A DNA stretch of 64,000 nt from Agapetus fuscipes (taxonomy: Eukaryota; Arthropoda; Insecta; Trichoptera; Glossosomatidae): NCBI GenBank assembly GCA_951799405.1, contig OX637344.1, forward strand, positions 1,488,001 to 1,552,000, read 5' to 3'. The notes under the pieces are model-generated. The model worked only from the letters and a program-made list of their open reading frames with translations, did no database searches and had not been told where the DNA came from. Shown here piece after piece: positions 1-10,907 of this stretch; position 1 is the first letter of the stretch; every line of letters starts with the position of its first letter. Made by a program: the position numbers and the translations under genes.

Positions 1-31
1 AGGGTCGCTCCAATTCTGAGATGGGTGAGCG

Positions 32-550
32 GTGCCATGATGGAACAACACAGTGACAAAACGACACATTCAATGACGACACGTGACATAAAAACGAATG
101 ACAAAACATCACAGGAGAGTAGGTATACATCACAAATGATAGATGACAGAATGACACATGAAATAACGGCACATGACATAACGCCACATGGCATAACGAC
201 GCATGAAAGAACAATACATGACTACCAAAGACGGCATGCCAAAAAAGTGAGACATGAGAACATGGAATTCATGCAAATATTGTTTGGTAAAGCTTATAAA
301 AAAATTAACGCCACCGACTATCATTATTAGATTTTTTAAAATGACAATCCTACACATAAAGAGCGACTTCTTAACGTTTTATCCGCATATGGCGTGTGGA
401 AGAACAATAAATGCTTGTGATGTTTTGTCATTGTGTTGTTTTGTAAAAGTGGTGTTCTTTCTGAGTTGTTTTGTCATGTGTCTTTACGTCATGTGCCCTT
501 ATGTCATGCGTCGTTCTGTCACTGTGCCGTTCTACTCTACCACCTGTGTA
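32..550. mobile_element. FB-1 foldback element, copy a
   Basis: Left arm (about 45-260) is a degenerate array of 10-15-bp units of the type GACAAAACGACACATGACAT; right arm (about 415-535) is the same array in reverse complement (ATGTCATGTGTCGTTTTGTC style). Between them is an AT-rich core of about 150 bp ending near a segment resembling the SINE-A tail (TTATCCGCATATGGCG). Same architecture as 16060-17100, 50215-50645 and 54270-55470. No protein is credible: open frames through the array are by-products of the repeat. Confidence 0.75.
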
Positions 551-707
551 AGCGTCATCATTATTATAAACAAAAAATCCCAAAAAGCAAACAAGCGAGC
601 TGTAGAGTAAACAATGTATGTGAGGTTGGGCAGCACTTAGCCCTGATAGAACAAACAATGCGGGGGGAATGTAATCTCGAGGGCATCTCCAGCAGGGCTA
701 GGGAAGG

Positions 708-764
708 CCTGGGCCCTTGGAGGCCCTTGGAGGCCCTTATAGGCGTTTAAAGGCCCGCGGAGGC
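708..764. repeat. GC-rich minisatellite, unit about 11-12 bp
   Basis: Four to five units of the type GGCCCTTGGAG in a row, drifting to GGCCCTTATAG and GGCCCGCGGAG. Stands out against AT-rich flanks. Confidence 0.7.
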
Positions 765-1126
765 CGACTCGCTAACAAGCCCAGCGCTATAAACATCAAC
801 TCGATCAACACATCATCACACAGTGAAGCGAAACATTTGTTTAAATTATTATTATTATAAAGTTTGAACAAGGTGATGGATAGGAATGACGTGAATGTAA
901 GGATGCGAAGAAATAGTGTGAATTCTGCAGAGGCTCTTGTTTTATTTTTATTTCAATTTATAATTTTTGGATGAAATTTAATTTTTAATTTGATTGTATG
1001 TTTTTGAAAAAAAAAAAACCTTGACTAAAGATTGGTGGGAGGCTGTACAAACTTGGTTCGCATTTGCCAAAGCCACCCCGGATTTTTGAGAAAGGCAGCA
1101 GGAGTTACAAAGTTCGCGTCCATGTA

Positions 1127-1245
1127 AGGTTGGTTGATTTTGTATATGCACATGCAGCTCGTGTAAGCGTGAACTTACAAGTACCTGCTTGTGCGCATGC
1201 ATCAAATAGAAGCCATGAGTGTCAAAATATCTTGGCAATCTTGTC
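1127..1245 (+). repeat. LR LINE tail, diverged fragment
   Basis: Weak match to the central part of the LR tail (CATGCAGCTCGTGTAAGCGTG, then a CTGCTTGTG...ATGCAT block). Old, partial copy. Confidence 0.45.
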
Positions 1246-1250
1246 GGTGT

Positions 1251-1445
1251 TATGGCCGCGGGGATCAAGTCAGGTTATTTGGAACCGGATAACGTTGGTT
1301 CGAATCCCGCGACGATAACTTCGACCCTGGTTCAACAGATGCCGTTGCATGCACACAAGCTTCTTCTTTCGCATGAAGACAACTGGCTAGGCAAAATAGG
1401 TTGGTGGATTGCATTCCTTTCCACAAATCTACTTTATTATTTACA
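1251..1445 (+). mobile_element. SINE-C (tRNA-like head)
   Basis: Starts TATGGCCGCGGGGATCAAG, has a B-box-like GGTTCGAATCCCGCG at about 1300-1315, then a body with GACCCTGGTTCAACAGATG and an A/T-rich end at about 1430. Nearly the same sequence recurs at 40433-40625, which defines the family; 26350-26468 is a diverged relative. A tRNA gene is excluded by poor folding of the head and the long shared body. Confidence 0.75.
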
Positions 1446-1867
1446 AAATAAATATATATATATATACGAGTATAACCTAGATTATCTCTAGATCTCATTG
1501 GAAGTCCTAGATAATTTAGAATTTTAGATGAATGATTTTTTTACCCTTTGTAATATATTTTAAGCGCTCCAAGAAAAGGTTCTTCACAACTGCATCTGCT
1601 GCAATCGCATCTCGGTAACAGGGAAGACCGTGTAACCACTTTTTGTCTGCTCGTTTTGTGAAATATACAATTCTTTTTCTTTACGTTGGCACAACGCTAA
1701 GGGAATATCATGAATAATTCATACATCATAAGGACCTACAAACCATACCTTCACATTAAGTACCAGCCTATTTTAAACCTGTTTATTTGTTAATAAACGT
1801 GGAAACAAATCTGATTTGTAAATAAAATAATTGTTCTACGATATTTATTTAAGGAAACCTCAAAGTC

Positions 1868-2126
1868 TAATAATCTAATCTAATCTAAGCTGCAAGGACA
1901 TATATCATTTAAGATTTATATTAAATGCATTCCCACAAGCAGACATGTATAATTTCGCGCTAACACATGCCGCATGTGGACCTACATTATTAAAACCCAA
2001 TCTCTAATGAACATAAGCCCTGCAACTCTTGCCGTTCTTCCCTAAAACAGGGGTGACATTGGCAAAGTGAACCATTTTTTACAGTATGGGTGGTCAGCCG
2101 CATACCAACCTATAAGTCAAGGAACG
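1868..2126 (-). mobile_element. LR LINE 3' tail
   Basis: Reads from AATCT repeats at 1868 to CCTATAAGTCAAGG at about 2120; includes the two conserved hairpin blocks of the family (CACATGCCGCATGTG, and CCTAAAACAGGGG in place of the usual CCCTGTTTCAGGG). 5'-truncated copy without coding sequence. Confidence 0.85.
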
Positions 2127-2288
2127 AATGGAATCAAAGTGAATGTATAAAACAATGGATTAATTTTATGAATAACAAAATTGTGACGTCACACGGTAGG
2201 TTTTCTGTATATTTTGTTATCGGTTGCTAAGTTCCCTAGTCCTGTAAACGTTTAGGTACCTACTCGACAAGATTTATTTATTTTTCTT

Positions 2289-2507
2289 GATGTGGAAAAA
2301 ATGGTTCACTTTGCCAATGTCACTCCTGCTTCAGGGAAGGTCGGCTAGAGTTTCAGGGCTTACGCTCATTTGAGATTGAGTTTTTATATTGTAGGTCCAC
2401 ATGCGGCATGTGTGAGCGCGAAATTATGCGTGTCTGCTTGTGGGAATGCATTTAATATTAATCTCAAATGATACATATATTTGCAACTTAGATTTAAATT
2501 AGATGTG
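2289..2507 (+). mobile_element. LR LINE 3' tail
   Basis: Opposite orientation to the copy at 1868-2126, 162 bp away, so the two form a long inverted pair. Contains CACATGCGGCATGTG and ends in TTAGATTTAAATTAGATG. Confidence 0.85.
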
Positions 2508-3510
2508 GACACAAAAATGTATCAGCTATTTGAAATGTGTCAAAATCAAACCGGATTTCTTTGCAAAGATATTGTATATACAGAGCTCAATGATATTCTA
2601 AGAATGCAGATAAAAAGAAATCTTTCAAATTTATTCCCGTCTCCCTTTTTTGGCATGCGTATTCACAGACAGAGTTTCTATGTTTTAAACAGGGTTTACT
2701 AGCTTTTATTCTTTAATGAAAACGTATCACAGAAGTAAAATGTGTTAACGAAGACACTCGATTCTGAATATGAAATTAGTTGGACAAATATTTCGAAAGA
2801 TAATATTAAAGTTCAAATGAACATAATAAGTACCATATAAAGTAACATATAAAGCTAACATGGGTTTCTCAGATAAATGCTCCTTTTTCCAATTTTCTAC
2901 GAGAGAAAAAACTAAAAAAGTGTAAAAAACCTGAGGCTTAGAAGTTTTTCATGAGCACTTGCTTATAATTAGTTCACTTACTATGAGAAGTTACACCCAA
3001 TAAAATCTTTTATCAACGATTTCTCAAATCAGTGAACCAGCACTTATTCAATTTTAACTTTAAGGTTGATTTGTAACTTTGACTAAGAATATCAAAAAAA
3101 ATTTTTTTTCAAAAAGTTAAACATAGTCGGTAGTTCGCGTTACTTGTACATAATTCATTACATTGCAAGAACTTAAAAAAAATCTCAAAGCAACTTGTTT
3201 AATATTATTCAGTTGTGTACAGATCGCCAACATTATGGAGAAAACCAGTACACTTCTTGCATTTTAAATACGTTTTTGCTGCGTTTCGCGCTTGCAATAT
3301 TTGTATTTTATGCGAATAAATTAATCGACTGATTAAAAATCGACGAGATGAAATACTTGATTGGACTCTGCAATGACATGAAATTGAAATGAAGCATTAA
3401 CGAGAAAGTCTTGCAAAAAAAAAATGTTGAGAGCCAATGAAGAGGAACAATGCATAAATTATGAGATTTCTTTTCCATATAAAAATCCAGAGATTCTCAA
3501 CAATTTTACA
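2508..3510. other. Unassigned AT-rich stretch
   Basis: No supported gene. The part around 2930-3055 shares blocks with 25840-25975 (GATTTCTCAA..TCAGTGAA.CAGC, and TTATTGGGTGTAACTT in the opposite order and orientation), so it is a fragment of another dispersed repeat. Confidence 0.5.
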
Positions 3511-3514
3511 ATAT

Positions 3515-3839
3515 TATGAATGTTTGATATACTCGTGTGTGTGTGTGTTTTACCTTTGTGATTGTATTTCTGTGTGTGTTTTTTACTCTAGATATAGGTG
3601 TTTGGATAATTGTACTAGTATTTGCTCGAATGTTCTGGCAAAGTCGCGAATGTTCCAGTTCTCAATTTTTCGGGAACCATCCTTAAGTTATACTATATAA
3701 AGGGCTAAAACCGCCTGTAACGCAGACTAGTATCGGAGCTGTCGAGCTAATAAGATTTCAAGCGATCGTAATGTGAATGAACCAAATATATAAAATAAAT
3801 TAACCGAAGTTTTTACTAACCAACCCGTAATTTGTAACA
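3515..3839 (+). mobile_element. LTR-like remnant (Ty3/Gypsy-type)
   Basis: TATATAAAGGGC box at about 3693, transcription-start-like region, AATAAA further down and a 3' end GTAACA at 3834-3839. Two GAATGTTC motifs (GAAnnTTC) lie just upstream of the TATA box. Resembles the LTR at 13166-13547 in the TGTTCTGG/TCCAG block. The left end is not resolved and no clear target duplication was found. Confidence 0.45.
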
Positions 3840-4026
3840 ATATCTATTTTTTAAATACAATAAAAAAAGGACATACATACATATAATAATGGAGTACTAA
3901 ATCCACAAAATCCATGTCCACACACAAAATGGAGGGATTAGTTAGACGTCAATAAGGAAAGATAGAAACTTTCTACATCGATCTATGATATGGAGAAAGA
4001 AGTCTGTGATTTGAAGTCTCGCTTAC

Positions 4027-4183
4027 CCTTCTGACACCCATTTCCCAAGCAGGCTATCCTCGGAATTTATGTCCACAGACTTGATCTCCATTTTTTCTGC
4101 CCTCTTCAAGAACTGTTCGCATGTTCCCATCAAGTTGTAGTTTCCTGTGTTGAGACGAAAACCGTCTCCTCGTTCGACAAGCA
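4027..4183 (-). CDS. Internal exon of an unidentified host gene
   Basis: Open reading frame bounded by strong splice signals on the minus strand: a polypyrimidine tract and CAG at 4184-4199, and AGG|GTAAGC at the other end (4021-4026). The exon is 157 bp, enters in phase so that its first two bases finish a codon, and leaves two bases of the last codon. It encodes about 51 residues, including RGDGFRLNTGNYNLMGTC then EQFLKRAEKMEIKSVD, with no stop. Codon use and residue composition look like a conserved globular domain; the FLKRAE..IKSVD..SEDSLL pattern is vaguely like the late helices of a calponin-homology domain, but this is a guess. No partner exon was found in the window, so the gene would have long introns here. 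A retrotransposon origin is unlikely because none of the repeats matches it. Confidence 0.6.
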
Positions 4184-4199
4184 CTGAAAAAAGAAGAAA

Positions 4200-5131
4200 A
4201 GAAACAACCAAATTAGATTGGCGTGAGATTGACCATTTTAACTCTAAAAATAGTGTTCTTGAAATATCGCTAATTCCATCGATTTTGTCGTTAGTTTAAA
4301 TGTAATAGCACCTGCTTTTTTGAAGAGAACTACAAATCAATAAACTATTTTGATTTACCAGAAACTGGTATAAATATTATCAATTTATCAATCATTATTA
4401 ATTTTTTAATGAATTATCAATCAACAATTACTCAATGACATCTCTTCAACCAAGGTCAAAGTGATTGTCGAAAGGACACGGCGTAGGCGGGGTTCAAACT
4501 TGCAATCGTTTTCTCGAAACTCATATCTTAGTAGCGTTAAGGTTTTCACAGTCACCCAAAGAAATGCAACTGACTGTAAGTATGTCGCAAATCCACTAGG
4601 GGTAGTATATTAATTAAGTAATAGAGAAAACCTCTACGTTCAAAAGAAGGTATGGAGTTACACATAAATTTTGCCGAAATGAACATGAAAATTATATTTG
4701 CAACTTAGATTATTTTAAATGCGTGTCATAATATTACAATCAAACCAAAAATATAATATCTTTATCTCAAAATTCAACATGAAAAAAAATGTAACCATAA
4801 TCCATTGTGTTGTTCAGTTAGCGCTCTCCAGAAATATGAACGATTTCCAAAAATATGAAATTTCAATTTGTGTGACAATGGATTTGTGAAATTTCTCTCG
4901 ACGCCAAAAAAATCAGCAGGTTTAACTTCATAATGGCTTCCTTGAATAGACTGAAAAAGCTCTTTTCAAAATCCTGACGAGCTTTTGACAGCTTCTATTG
5001 ACATGTCCACTAAGCCCCACAGCTGAGACATACAATTCATGACAATGTAGGTACTTTTTTTTTTGTTCAAAAATTTCGAAGGAAATATGAACAGTTTCGT
5101 CCATATGCGAAGTCCCTTCAATGTGTATTTT
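4200..5131. other. Unassigned AT-rich stretch next to the exon
   Basis: Probably intron sequence of the minus-strand gene whose exon is at 4027-4183. No further exon with both splice sites was seen. No clear repeat. Confidence 0.4.
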
Positions 5132-5442
5132 TTGCTACGTGGCTAAGCTACACATATAGTGGAACTTCTCGACACGTTCTTCCCGAAGGTTTCGCATATG
5201 GCGGGTGTAGCATATTCATTTTCACAGGTAAGGGGGCCGGATTTACGCTAACCACTTCAGTTGGGTTTCCCAGCTCCCGAGGAGCTGGTACGCATTTCTA
5301 GTGAAGGCTGATGAAGCTGCCGGAATTTTATTTTGGGTTTGAAGGAAACGGGAAATCATATTTGTTGCACCCTCGGCGGGGCTCGAACCCGAGCTCTCGG
5401 CAAGGAATGCTAGTACTCTACCAACTGATCTATCGACCGGAC
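5132..5442 (-). mobile_element. SINE-A (tRNA-like head), near full length
   Basis: Minus strand begins GTCCGGTCGATAGATCAGTT and carries the B-box-like GGGCTCGAACCC inverted at about 5371-5392, then the body with TACCAGCTCC..GGGAGCTGGG and the tail that ends near GTGTAGCTTAGCC. The family has at least 15 copies here. Confidence 0.85.
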
Positions 5443-5684
5443 TGAAATATAAAAACATATGATTTGGGATGTACTTACGCAAGAAATAGTGAACAGTTTA
5501 TTTGACATATTAATTATATTTGTAAGATTTCTAATGCATACAACTTCTTCCTTCAGCTTGGAGGTCAGCCTTTGAAAGTATTAGATTTTAATTTTTTGCA
5601 AAGGATGAGTAAGCCACTCCAATGCTATAGGTAGATGTAGATAGTTTAAGATAGAAGAAAATACCAAACGTAGAAGTCATGTGT

Positions 5685-5757
5685 GACACCCTCAGTATGA
5701 ATCAAACCCTAGACCGTTATCTTTAAGCGCAAGCGTTCTACCAACTATGTATGTGGC
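5685..5757 (-). repeat. SINE-A-like head fragment
   Basis: Minus strand has AGTTGGTAGAACGCTTGCGC, then GGTTTGATTC and GAGGGTGTCAC, the promoter part of a SINE-A relative with no body. Confidence 0.5.
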
Positions 5758-6159
5758 ATGTGTAACTTTTCATTAAATGAGTGAACTCTGAATCACAAGG
5801 TAAATTTATTTTTCTGAAAACTGTAATAAGGAGTTGAGTTTTATTTTTAAATAAACATGTACCTACAGGTAAAAATTAATGACAGTCACTTGGTGAAATG
5901 ACTTTGACTTAATTTAAAACTTAGCCAACGTGACATTTCCATTTATTCTTTAACTCATTTTTAACTTTCAACATCTGCTACCATTTTAACGACATTAGCC
6001 AAAACTAAAAACAGTCATATCTTGTGTGCAAATAACTATATCATACTTGTTTTTCATTAACTTTATTAAATTTATTCTTTGTAACAGCTATCTTTGACAT
6101 AGTAAATTCGTTGCAATAGTATATTAATATAACAAAGTGCAAATTTGAAAAATAGCCAT

Positions 6160-7115
6160 GTTAGAATCGGGTCCACGACAAATCGGTAACAGACAACCTG
6201 TTCACAGACAGCTCAGCCATGGACAAATCGGGCACACGACAGTTCGTCCACGTGAATTTACGGTAAGCTACATTTCGGTCATAGAAAACTCGGCCGCAGA
6301 TAATTCGTACACAAACACATCAGTCACGGGCAATTCATTTACACGACAGTTCTTCCACTTGACTTTTCGATCAACTACAATTTGTCCACATGCAATATAT
6401 AGTCCACAGACAGCTGCATCACAGAAAAGTACTAGGTTTTTGAAGAACATATTTTCTGTGATGAAGCTGTCTATGAACGACTCATATATGGGTCGCCCAA
6501 GTACTCTAAAATCACTCCACTGCTGAAAAGGCTTGACTGGCTCCGTATACCTGAGAGAGTAAAATTGAAGCTGTGTGTAATGACACATAAGGTGCTGCAT
6601 GGATCAGCTCCCGAACACCTGCAAGAACTAATTAAGAAAAAATGTGTTGACGAGAGAGGGTGGACACTGAGGTCAGCGCGAACCATTGGCAGTACCCTGG
6701 AGCTTCCGAGGAGAAGCCCGACTACCGTTTTTGGCGATCAAGCTTTCCGTGTTGCTGCGCCCATGGCCTGGAACTCTCTGCCGGCAGGACAAGGACAACG
6801 ATACAAGGAGGCAGTTTTCAGAAAAGCCCTGAAAACACATTTGTTTTCACAATCTGCAGCGCCTTTGGGATGACCAACGGTCATGAAATTAATATGAAAT
6901 TAATAATAATAATAAATTGCATGTGACCGAAAAATCATGTGGACGAACTTTCGTGCGGCCAAATTGTCCGTGACCGTTGTGTTTGTGGACAAGATATATC
7001 TGGCCGAGTTGTCGGTGACCAAAATATCGTTGACCTAAAAGTCCTGTCGTGTAGCCGATTTGTCCATGGACCAGTTAGCTGTCTGTGGATGAGTTATCTT
7101 TGACTGATTTGTTTG
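6160..7115. mobile_element. FB-2 foldback element, interrupted
   Basis: Left arm (6160-6410) is a degenerate array of 15-17-bp units like GTCCACAGACAATTCGG; right arm (6917-7115) is the same array inverted (CCRAATTGTCCGTGACC). A small hairpin with arms CAGCTGCATCACAGAAAA and TTTTCTGTGATGAAGCTG (6411-6468) sits at the inner end of the left arm. A CR1/L2 fragment (6478-6915) lies between the arms. Confidence 0.65.
6478..6915 (+). pseudogene. CR1/L2-clade LINE, ORF2 C-terminus
   Basis: Open from about 6500 to 6873: LLKRLDWLRIPERVKLKL, then THKVLHGSAPEHLQELI, VFGDQAFRVAAPMAWNSLP and a final ALKTHLF, then stop. This is the C-terminal domain that follows the reverse transcriptase in CR1/L2 elements. 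The catalytic part is missing: a 5'-truncated insertion. The 3' end is a short TAATAATAATAA run, as expected for the clade. It sits inside FB-2 and is therefore younger than that element. Confidence 0.8.
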
Positions 7116-7580
7116 AATCATAGTTTACACAGAGATCTGAAATGTCAAAAGTTTTTCGCTTAATTAGGCGCAGTCCCATTTTAAAAGGCATTGACTTGAA
7201 ACAAAAAAAAATGGTAAAACGAACATGGCCCTTATTTACACAGTCTTAAAGACCATAATCCCTCATTTGGACATTTTTTGTGAAAAGGAAAAAAAGGTAG
7301 GGCCATAAATATGATGAAATAAATGGTTTTATTTATTTTGAGGCCGTTAAAATGTCAGAAATATGTTGTGGGGGCCATTTAGCGATTACAGGGCTGTAAT
7401 TATTATAATTTTATGATTTTATTTTTATGGTTTCTAAAACAGTGGCTAATTTATATATTGTGTCAATCGGCAAGGGTTAAAAATGTTTTTGTTTATTTTA
7501 AGACAATTTCGTTCATATTTAAAAACACAATTATTTCAGTATGTTTTGTTTTAATCTTAATTTTTGCATTTCCTGTCCGG

Positions 7581-7715
7581 TCCGGTTGATAGCTCAGTTA
7601 GTACAGTCATTGCATTCTATGCCGAGATCTCGGGTTCGTCTCCCACGGAGCGTGTCAGTGGATGATTTCCTGTTTAGGTGTTTATTTCGATCCCAAAATA
7701 AAATACCACCAAGGT
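7581..7715 (+). mobile_element. SINE-A, head and first body half
   Basis: TCCGGTTGATAGCTCAGTTA head, B-box-like GGGTTCGTCTCCC, body to AAAATACCACCAAGG, then a run of T. Truncated at the 3' side. Confidence 0.75.
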
Positions 7716-7763
7716 TTTTTTTTTTTTTATACTTAAATGTTATTTATTACTCGTATTCCTTCC

Positions 7764-7882
7764 AGGGCATACACCCTGCAACTCTTGCCGTCCTTCCCTG
7801 AGACAGGGTTGACATTGGCAAAGTGAACCATTTTTACAGCATGGGTGGTCAGCCGCATACCAACCTATAAGTCAATGACCTT
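7764..7882 (-). mobile_element. LR LINE 3' tail, partial
   Basis: From CCCTGCAACTCTTGCCG to CCTATAAGTCAATG; lacks the AATCT end. Followed by a short SINE-B-like head remnant (7883-7922). Confidence 0.8.
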
Positions 7883-7924
7883 CCGATTACGATTCCGTAG
7901 CGTTAACTGCTAAACTATGGACCG

Positions 7925-9365
7925 TTTAAAAAACAAGTCGTGAAACTCAATGCCGAGAATTTTTCTTAAATTAAAAAATTATGAATTTGTTTTTTTTTTT
8001 TTACTTCAGAGGAATTTGCGAATGCCACCCTGCGTTGATATCTTTTGAGTATAAGTATTTTTCCCTCCAAAAATCAACTCGCATGGACCTTATGTGAAGG
8101 TACGAGAATGGATGTTGTTATACATCTATGTAAGTAGGTTCCTATAACCTTAAAACAGGAACATTGAATAAAAGATGATTGATGAGAGAATAAAAGGTCC
8201 GAAATGGATTCGAACAAGGGGCCCTTGGGTTTGTTTACTTTGGTTATGGATGGGCCGGTTCTTAAACGAGATTCCAAACGATAAAAAAACAATAATATTA
8301 TTAAATTAATAATAATATTTATTAACAATTTGAAAATTCATTTTGGTTACTTTATTGCAAATGTATTTATTTTATTAATTAGAAAAAATAATATAATGAT
8401 TTTAAAGTTGTAGGGTTTGTGTATTCAATTCGTGAACATTCATCTTTAAATTAACAAAATCAATATGAACACGTTTTAGTTTTTCTCCATAATTTTACTA
8501 TTAGAAACCTATAGAAAATCAATCTATTTTTAAGTTTTTATTTTCTTGATATTTAAAGCATTTAATTTGGTTTTTCATTCGAAGCTTAATATTTTTTCTT
8601 GCTCCTAAAGTTAGACAAATGATATCTTGAAATAAATGTAAGAACTTTCAATCAATTCTCTACGTACATAATATTTCTATGAAGCTATTTGAATTTTCAA
8701 TATTAAAACAAATAAAAATATATTATAAAACATACGTAAAGAGTGACATTGAGGTTCGCACGTAATTTGACAAGGACAAAATTGTGGCGTCACCCGGCCG
8801 GGTTGATAAGGAAAATGAATAAAAATATTATTTTGTTTTTGGCCCATACAGGACTGACATTTGCTAGCAAAGAAAAAAGTTTCAAATTCAAAAATGCTCC
8901 GAATTCAATGAAAATCGATCCTTAAAATACAAAAATACATGTTTTTCTTACCAAAAATGACGAAGAATATCATGGAAGTCATCATGTTGACACTTTTATT
9001 ACACTGTTTACTAAAATTCATTCTGTTTTTGTTTTCAATTCAATATCCATACGAAAAACTATTGAAAAACTTTAAGACATTCTTAGAGCCTTTTAAATGT
9101 AATATCACTTCACTTTTGTTTATAAATATACACGTAAAATATTTCGCATCACTTTTTAAAAAGAAATGTCAAAATTGAAAAATCTGTACGCAAGTCCCGC
9201 CAAGAAAAAATAAACCGAAAAGTTGATTCGATCGCGCGTGCGCACGCTCTGAAGTCTCGACTGCTTTTGAATTGTTTTTCTTGCGGATGGAAGTTCTGTG
9301 TTGCAGATGGGGATGACGCTGTTAACTGGGAAAAATCCCCACATTGAAAAAAATACTATCACCAT
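7925..9365. other. Unassigned AT-rich stretch
   Basis: No supported gene. A block near 8740-8905 (CCCATACAGGACTGACATTTG and GACGTCACC-like sequence) recurs in part at 26268-26345 and 24020-24060, so a short dispersed repeat is present. Confidence 0.4.
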
Positions 9366-9368
9366 AAA

Positions 9369-9597
9369 AATTTCGGTTTTTCTTACGAGTTTTTATTTTT
9401 TACAAATGAAATTAACAGAGGTTTGTTGCATTTATTTGTATGTGATTAAATTGTGATGAAAAAAAATCAAACTTCTACTACATTTCGTTTTTTCTTATGA
9501 GTTTTTATTTCTTATAAATAAAATTAACAGAGGTTTGTTGCATTTATTTGTTTGTGTTTAAACTGTGAGGATATAAAATTAAACAAACTTCTACTTG
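9369..9597. repeat. Tandem duplication, unit about 115 bp
   Basis: 9369-9481 and 9483-9597 are two head-to-tail copies; both contain TTTTTCTTA.GAGTTTTTAT, AAATTAACAGAGGTTTGTTG and CATTTATTTG in the same order. Confidence 0.8.
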
Positions 9598-9599
9598 AT

Positions 9600-10366
9600 T
9601 TTGAATCAATCAATATATTTTTTTTTATATTTCATACATTGCCATAAACAACGCAATATTTTTATTGCTTTCTATAAAAATTTACCCTACTCTGCAGGGG
9701 CTCTGTCCAAATGGTCCACCCCTAATGTAACGGCGACAGAATACAGTTACCTACAAACAATATGTTTTTTTAAATATTTTAATGCTGTGGAAAAAAAAAC
9801 ATCATAAATTTGCAGTTATTGAATAAAAACAGCATGCATTTAACTTTGTCGTCATTATTATCTAAGTTTAAAAATATTTTCCCCATAAAATTCCTTACAT
9901 CTGGGGAAAATTGTATTCCTTCTCAGCACATGATCGAACAAAATTCAAAAATCCATCGAGAGGAACGTGTTTGGTTCGTGCGCTGGGTTATTCGAAATTC
10001 GAATACATTATACCTACCTGTCAGGCAGTCGCCTATATTATACCTACTTGTTATACGTACCTGTACCTCAGTATAAAAGCTCAGCAAAAGCGTTTTATCA
10101 AATATGTATGATAACTATAAAAGCGCATCTTGCCGGCGTTATAGTTTGCATACATTTTGGCATAACGCTATGGTTGAGTTTATACGTTTAGTTTTAAGTG
10201 GGTACTGGCAGAGACTAAACAAATAATATACCTTGTCTGCCCAACAAGGAGGCGGGGCTGTTGAATATTCTTGCAGTAACAGAAGGACCAAAAATAAATA
10301 TTTGGTATTTTGACCGAAGAATAAATTAATTTAAAAAATCAATTAATTATTGTAATTCGGTAGCTA
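9600..10366. other. Unassigned stretch
   Basis: AT-rich with several TACCTACTTG/TATACCTAC words near 10005-10075. Open frames of 66-88 codons here lack splice signals or domains. Confidence 0.4.
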
Positions 10367-10693
10367 GCAGCGATAGTTCAGTTGGTAGAGTGCTTGTATT
10401 CCATGCCGTGAGCTTGGGTTCGAATCCCGCCCAAATGATTTCGCGTATCGTTGCTTATTTCAAACCCATTGAGGTTCAAACCCCAAAATAAAATGCCGGC
10501 AAGGCTTACTCAGTCTTCACAATAAATGAGTACCAGCCTCCTCAGGAGCTGGGAAACCCCACTTCAACTGAAGTGGTTTGCCTACGGCCGGCCCCCTTAC
10601 CTGCAAAATTATATAGATTCCACTCGCCACATGCAAGCACATATAGTGCAATAAGTTACTCTAAATGTTTCGATTAGTTGCGTTGCGTTGCGA
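10367..10693 (+). mobile_element. SINE-A, full length
   Basis: Head GCGATAGTTCAGTTGGTAGA, B-box GGTTCGAATCCCG, body with CAGGAGCTGGGAAACC and tail ending in GTTGCG repeats at 10677-10693. Confidence 0.85.
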
Positions 10694-10907
10694 CAGTGGT
10701 CCATAGCTTCATTCTTCTTGATTCTTTTTTCTCATATTTTTCTTATTTCTTTCCTTTTGCTTATCTGTGTTTCACCTTACCTTAACGGTTATTAAACGTG
10801 TGTAAGAAGAAAGAAAAAAGAAAAAAAAAAAAAAAAAACAATAAGAAGGAAACTATGGAACACGGCCACCGCCCGCAAGAAAAATATCAAATACCTTCTT
10901 ATTTTTT

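Noticed and set aside
42..260. CRISPR-like regular short repeats
   Set aside because: Units vary in sequence and spacing, have no unique spacers, and occur as inverted arms in a eukaryotic genome.
10798..10840. Lysine-rich small protein from an A-rich run
   Set aside because: It translates a poly-A tract next to the end of a SINE-A and has no coding features.
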